A stretch of 7,174 nt of DNA from Peribacter sp964404805 (GTDB lineage: Bacteria; Patescibacteriota; Gracilibacteria; Peribacterales; Peribacteraceae). Both the position numbers and the translations under genes were made by a program. Below are positions 4,054 through 7,174 of this stretch, one piece after another. The notes beneath the pieces were generated by a model, which saw only the letters and a list, made by a program, of their open reading frames with translations, was not told where the DNA came from and searched no databases. The DNA lies in NCBI GenBank assembly GCA_964404805.1, contig CAYOLJ010000060.1, positions 1 through 7,174 on the forward strand, read 5' to 3'. The first letter of the stretch is position 1. The number at the start of each line of letters is the position of its first letter.

Positions 4054-6285
4054 TTACAGAATCTCACTGATATGCGCAAACAAGTGGTCACGAATGTGTT
4101 TTTTGAGTCCGCTCTCCGTGTCCCTGTGCGCGGCAGGATCGAAGCTCGCGAGAGCGACGGGAAGTTCACGCAGGCAGATATCTTTGAGAGAAAGGCCCCG
4201 CTCACGCAGTCGTGCCTCGATGGGTGAGCCGCGCAGTTCGCGGAGCACGGGCAGGGCAAGATATTTGTGTTTTCGTGTAATTTCAAAGGCAAGGGCTGTG
4301 TACTGCGCGGGATGCACAGGAGGTACTCGTCGTTGCATTGCCGGGGTTGCGAGTGAAATCTGAAAACGATCCTGTGCCCAGTTTGTGAATGCCTTACGGC
4401 GGGCGATTTCTCTTCGGTCTTCTGCCGCTATTCTGCGCGTTAATTGCAGATCCTCCTCATCATATTGTCGGTATGCCGTCCCTCTCTCTGGACGTCGAAA
4501 ACCGACGAACGTGTTTCTTGGCGCCGGTCGCGCTTTTGGAACAGATGGCGGTTTTTCTGGTTGTGGCGGCCTTTGACTGACTTTGAGCGTAGCGACTTGC
4601 TCAGTCGGCAGCGCGGCGGGAGAGGGGGCGGGGGTCGAAACGACTGAAGGTGTAGGCGGAGGTGAGGACGGCTGCGTTTCGGCAGCCGGAGGAGCTTGTT
4701 CTATGGGAGCATCCTCTTGTGGTGGCATCGCTACTGTCGCGGGTGCGGGACTTGGCGGTGCGGCGTCCACAGCTTCCGCGTTTGCCGGTTTTTCTTCCTT
4801 CGGGGGCGTACCTGTGAGTTGCATCGCCTCGGCGATTGCTGATTGCACCTGTTCCATGAGAGGCAAGAGGAGCACTGGCGCAGAAGTACGTGGGATATGT
4901 GCGGCGAGATCTCTGGTACATACGTCCATTTCCTGCAGCGCTTCTGCGGGGGTGAGCTGCGCGATTGCGGGATGCCGTTTTCCCCTTGGCTGTTGTTTCG
5001 GTGCAAGTTGATGTGCAGAACAGTGGATGGTGAGTATGTGCTCGATGGCCTGTCGCAGTCCGGCAACGTGTGGTGCAAGAAGCCGTGAGGTTAAAGTGAG
5101 TGAGCGGAGTTCCTCCAGGTGATCAGCTACTTTTTCCAGCGTGAGTAGCGCGGTGAGCTGCGACTGTGCGTCATCTCCATGTTCCGATGTGGCGGCGGTA
5201 TCTTCACCGTCGAATGCTCCTACGGTTTTTTGCCATGTATACGGTAGGGAACTACTAATACCGAGAATTCCCAAAAGCTGCGTCTTTCCACCACCTTTTC
5301 CAAAGGCATCGAAATGTTCGTAGAGGGTAACGACGGCCTGCCGGAGGGCTCGGGGGTAGCGCCGACCTCTTCCATCTGTTCTTTCTTGCGGGTGTTCCAT
5401 CAGTGGCCACTGATGATCCTGTTGCCAACGTTTGGCAGAGGCAAAGCTGATACCGAAAACATCGGATAGCACAGATTTAGCTCCTCGTTGACCGCAGTGA
5501 TCGAGATAGCAGTACACCGTCCATACCGCTTTCTTAAAAGGTTCGGGGAACGAGCGAAGTTTGCGACCGCCATCGCGCTGCAATTCTTTCTCTCTCTCAT
5601 TCGTTGTCAATGCCGTTCCCCCAGTTGCCTCTTTCGCGGCCTGCTCTTCGAGCGCTGTACGCTTCTGTTCCCACTGACGAACATGGCTCGAACCGATGCC
5701 ATGCGCATAGAGTACTTTTCCTATGGCGCCGCGTACGCCTCTTCGCGCGACATCCACTTGAGCAAGGATGCCCAGGATTTCCGTTGCTGATCGGCGTTTG
5801 CGCTGAGGGCTTTTCTCAACGACATCGTGGTCAGTGGGGGCAGAAGGTGGTTTCTGAGTGGCAGATTCTGCTGCTGCATGTGTTGGCGCAGAAGCTGGGG
5901 AGTCCTTCCTTTCCTGCATTCTTCCATCCGTAGCTGGTACGGGAGGAGGAGTTTGTGGTGGCGGTGAAGAAGTATGCTGAGCAGTGTCAGCAGGTGGCTG
6001 AGGAGAAGGAGTTCCATTTGGGGTGCGACCTACAGCGGCGAAGACTGCGCTGCGTACCATTAGGAGACCGTTCACCACAAAGTTTCCGAGTTGCCTGCGC
6101 ATGGTGTGTTCATTCCCCCCGAGGATTTGATCGAGAAGATTCGCTGCTTTTTGGGCTGTGGAAACATTAATTCTCCGCAATCGTATTGCGAGTTCCTCGT
6201 TATTGATTACCTCCACCTCGGCCACCTCGTCTGGCTTGAGATGTTTGCCTTTACCGAATAATCCATGAACATGCCGATTTGACAT
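4054..6285 (-). CDS. Unfamiliar 743-residue protein with three transposase-like HTH repeats and Pro-rich linkers
   Basis: I cannot name a family for the whole protein. Layout: an N-terminal basic/helical domain (about 1-88); a Pro/Ser/Thr linker (about 89-160); three HTH-like repeats (161-208, 241-293 and 307-355); a mostly helical middle (about 373-490); a second long Pro/Ala linker (about 492-590); and a charged C-terminal domain (about 595-743), rich in Arg/Glu. Each repeat ends in Gly-Ile, then Trp exactly nine residues after the Gly (Gly196/Trp205, Gly278/Trp287, Gly342/Trp351). This resembles the N-terminal HTH of IS3-type transposases ('GIGSSHVRQW'). No DDE or other catalytic domain is seen, and no signal peptide or membrane segment, so a cytoplasmic DNA-binding or nucleoid protein is inferred. 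The ATG at 6285 is the first start in the frame after the upstream gene; no Shine-Dalgarno sequence or firm promoter was found. The gene lies 97 bases after the membrane-protein gene and 104 bases before lexA. Confidence 0.85.
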   Translation of the reverse strand: MSNRHVHGLFGKGKHLKPDEVAEVEVINNEELAIRLRRINVSTAQKAANLLDQILGGNEHTMRRQLGNFVVNGLLMVRSAVFAAVGRTPNGTPSPQPPADTAQHTSSPPPQTPPPVPATDGRMQERKDSPASAPTHAAAESATQKPPSAPTDHDVVEKSPQRKRRSATEILGILAQVDVARRGVRGAIGKVLYAHGIGSSHVRQWEQKRTALEEQAAKEATGGTALTTNEREKELQRDGGRKLRSFPEPFKKAVWTVYCYLDHCGQRGAKSVLSDVFGISFASAKRWQQDHQWPLMEHPQERTDGRGRRYPRALRQAVVTLYEHFDAFGKGGGKTQLLGILGISSSLPYTWQKTVGAFDGEDTAATSEHGDDAQSQLTALLTLEKVADHLEELRSLTLTSRLLAPHVAGLRQAIEHILTIHCSAHQLAPKQQPRGKRHPAIAQLTPAEALQEMDVCTRDLAAHIPRTSAPVLLLPLMEQVQSAIAEAMQLTGTPPKEEKPANAEAVDAAPPSPAPATVAMPPQEDAPIEQAPPAAETQPSSPPPTPSVVSTPAPSPAALPTEQVATLKVSQRPPQPEKPPSVPKARPAPRNTFVGFRRPERGTAYRQYDEEDLQLTRRIAAEDRREIARRKAFTNWAQDRFQISLATPAMQRRVPPVHPAQYTALAFEITRKHKYLALPVLRELRGSPIEARLRERGLSLKDICLRELPVALASFDPAAHRDTESGLKKHIRDHLFAHISEIL
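4516..4812 (-). repeat. Low-complexity Pro/Ala-rich linker coding segment
   Basis: Residues about 492-590 of the HTH-repeat protein are dominated by Pro, Ala, Ser, Thr and Glu with no predicted fold. The segment separates the helical middle from the C-terminal domain. Its opposite strand yields long Gly/Ala/Ser-rich open frames that are by-products of the composition. A similar but shorter linker is encoded at about 5836-6015. Confidence 0.7.
5221..5805 (-). repeat. Coding region of three tandem HTH-like repeats
   Basis: Repeat 1 spans 5805-5662, repeat 2 5565-5407 and repeat 3 5367-5221. Repeats 2 and 3 align without gaps from Phe246/Tyr310 to Gln288/Gln352 at a 64-residue offset. Shared residues are Pro247/311, Ala253/317, Val254/318, Thr256/320, Tyr258/322, Asp262/326, Gly265/329, Gly268/332, Lys270/334, Leu273/337, Gly278/342, Ile279/343, Ser280/344, Trp287/351 and Gln288/352. 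Repeat 1 shares the Gly186, Gly196-Ile197 and Trp205 positions and is more diverged. The DNA is not near-identical, so this is an old duplication under protein-level constraint. Confidence 0.75.
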
Positions 6286-6299
6286 AGGGAAAGACTACG

Positions 6300-6354
6300 G
6301 AAAATACCGAGTGATGCAACAAATTACTTGTGCTATCAAGAAACGGGTATTTTC
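6300..6354. promoter_or_regulatory. 9-bp inverted repeat upstream of the HTH-repeat gene
   Basis: GAAAATACC (6300-6308) and GGTATTTTC (6346-6354) are exact reverse complements separated by 37 bases. The arm near the gene also sits in a small palindrome, CGG-AAAATA-CCG, 12-23 bases before the ATG. A CTTG-N6-CAAG repeat (6327-6340) lies between the arms. The arrangement suggests a two-site operator or a looped transcript structure. The 97-base gap otherwise shows only weak promoter matches and no clear terminator for the upstream membrane gene. Confidence 0.4.
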
Positions 6355-6382
6355 GCTTGCTGGTGTCGTATTCTTGGTGTTC

Positions 6383-7174
6383 TCACCCCTCAATCACATC
6401 CAACTCTTTGAGCCTGCTCAATTCGAGGTATGTGATTGTCCACACGTTCTGGCGGAAGACTTCTAAGTACGCGAAGAGGTAGCTCGCGAAGCCGATGATG
6501 ATAATGCCGATGATGGCACCGATGAGGATAGCCACTCCGAATGGCAAGAAGCTCCCGAAGAGGAAGACCACGCCGATGATGATGCCGGGCACGAGGAAGA
6601 CCATCAACACATTCAGAAGGATGCGCAGGCTGATGAGGAAACCTAAGATGAGCAGAAACACCACATGGCCGAGGTAGCTGATGACGAGCTTGAAACTGGC
6701 CTTCATGGCCTCGCCGATCCCCAATTTGCGGATGACAACGCCCTCCTCCGACATAATGAAGAAGAAGCGCAGGATATTGGTGAAGACGAAGAGAATGCAC
6801 ATCATGCCGATGCCGAAGGGAGCGATTTCGGGTGCGTACCGCACCATAATCGAGCTCAAGGTGATCACCATCGAGACGCTGCTGATGAAGAAGAATTCGT
6901 GAATCGCGAACAGCGGGAAGAAGTTGTACACGGCTAGTACCAGACCGCCCTTTACCTCTTCCTTCTTATAGGATTTGGCAGCAAGACCGATGATGGCTCC
7001 CTTTGCGAAGTGCGGGAAGATCCATTCGATAAAGATCAGAATCAGGAAGAAGGTGACGATGGCGGCAACCCACCCAAATGATAGATGCTGACTGAGCCAC
7101 TCTACGTCGGCAAAAAAGCCGATCGGGTCGCCCTGCCAATAACTGATAAGAAACCATGTTTGGTAGATGAGCAG
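6383..7174 (-). CDS. Polytopic membrane protein, N-terminus beyond the right edge
   Basis: 263 residues are visible, ending at TGA (6385-6383). The frame stays open to base 7174, so the in-frame GTG at 6931 is internal and the true start is outside the window. About six hydrophobic spans are visible (numbering from the edge): 33-53, 84-112, 120-141, 162-185, 187-209 and 213-238. A soluble loop, 'SEEGVVIRKLGIGEAMKAS', lies between spans three and four, and the C-terminal tail is short and charged. The loop-plus-helix pattern ('GIGEAMKASFKLV') recalls bacterial multi-pass integral proteins of unknown function in which such a segment precedes a long hydrophobic block. I know no enzymatic motif here and assign no function. 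The gene is co-oriented with the HTH-repeat gene, 97 bases upstream of it. Confidence 0.85.
   Translation of the reverse strand: MLIYQTWFLISYWQGDPIGFFADVEWLSQHLSFGWVAAIVTFFLILIFIEWIFPHFAKGAIIGLAAKSYKKEEVKGGLVLAVYNFFPLFAIHEFFFISSVSMVITLSSIMVRYAPEIAPFGIGMMCILFVFTNILRFFFIMSEEGVVIRKLGIGEAMKASFKLVISYLGHVVFLLILGFLISLRILLNVLMVFLVPGIIIGVVFLFGSFLPFGVAILIGAIIGIIIIGFASYLFAYLEVFRQNVWTITYLELSRLKELDVIEG

Noticed and set aside
4583..5011. Gly/Ala/Ser/Cys-rich 142-residue frame on the + strand
   Set aside because: It is the complement of the Pro/Ala-rich linker and helical middle of the HTH-repeat gene; its composition follows from that, and it has no recognisable domain.
5221..5805. Intact IS3-family insertion sequence
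   Set aside because: Only HTH-like heads are present; there is no DDE integrase core, no terminal inverted repeats at gene ends and no target duplication.
6929..6931. GTG as start of the membrane protein
   Set aside because: The frame remains open and continues to encode a plausible membrane segment and charged loop up to the window edge.
1..7174. tRNA genes, rRNA, CRISPR array
   Set aside because: I found no cloverleaf, no rRNA-like stretch and no regularly spaced direct repeats on either strand when reading by eye.

Overview
The window carries five genes. Two are on the + strand: valS, truncated at the left edge, and a deaminase. Three are on the - strand: lexA, a large unfamiliar protein, and a membrane protein truncated at the right edge. 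The valyl-tRNA synthetase reads like those of the Candidate Phyla Radiation (Patescibacteria): its editing-domain wording, the 'STARPETKFGD' and 'GTGCMTITPWHD' blocks, and the 'GYDILFFWVARMI' core. A CPR bacterium of medium GC is therefore my best guess. This rests on remembered family patterns, not on a search. None of the three visible gene starts has a Shine-Dalgarno sequence.

Layout. Bases 1-2536 hold valS without its first ~100 residues, followed by a likely intrinsic terminator (2549-2580). Bases 2581-2732 are non-coding and contain two strong back-to-back hairpins that are not terminators. A short deaminase of the dCMP deaminase-like superfamily follows at 2771-3229, with a promoter so close that its mRNA may be leaderless. 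It converges on lexA (3949-3344, minus), which has intact SOS-repressor chemistry, a good promoter and an operator-like sequence over the predicted transcription start. The 114-base convergent gap holds a near-consensus promoter pointing into lexA antisense. Upstream of lexA on the same strand is a 743-residue protein (6285-4054) that I cannot assign to a named family. Bases 6286-6382 contain a 9-bp inverted repeat that could be its operator. The right end (7174-6383, minus) encodes the C-terminal 263 residues of a polytopic membrane protein.

The most interesting item is the 743-residue protein. It has an N-terminal helical domain, a Pro-rich linker, three consecutive helix-turn-helix-like repeats resembling IS3-type transposase DNA-binding heads, a helical middle, a second ~100-residue Pro/Ala linker and a charged C-terminal domain. 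There is no catalytic transposase domain. Repeats two and three align without gaps at a period of exactly 64 residues. It looks like a domesticated multi-HTH DNA-binding protein, next to the SOS repressor gene. valS is a second point of interest: its GC content drops from about 57% to about 40% inside the gene, which suggests intragenic recombination.

How the genes relate: lexA and the deaminase fit DNA-damage response and nucleotide-pool management. The HTH-array protein could act in regulation or chromosome organisation. A functional link among them is inference from position only. I see no tRNA, rRNA, CRISPR array or intact insertion sequence.
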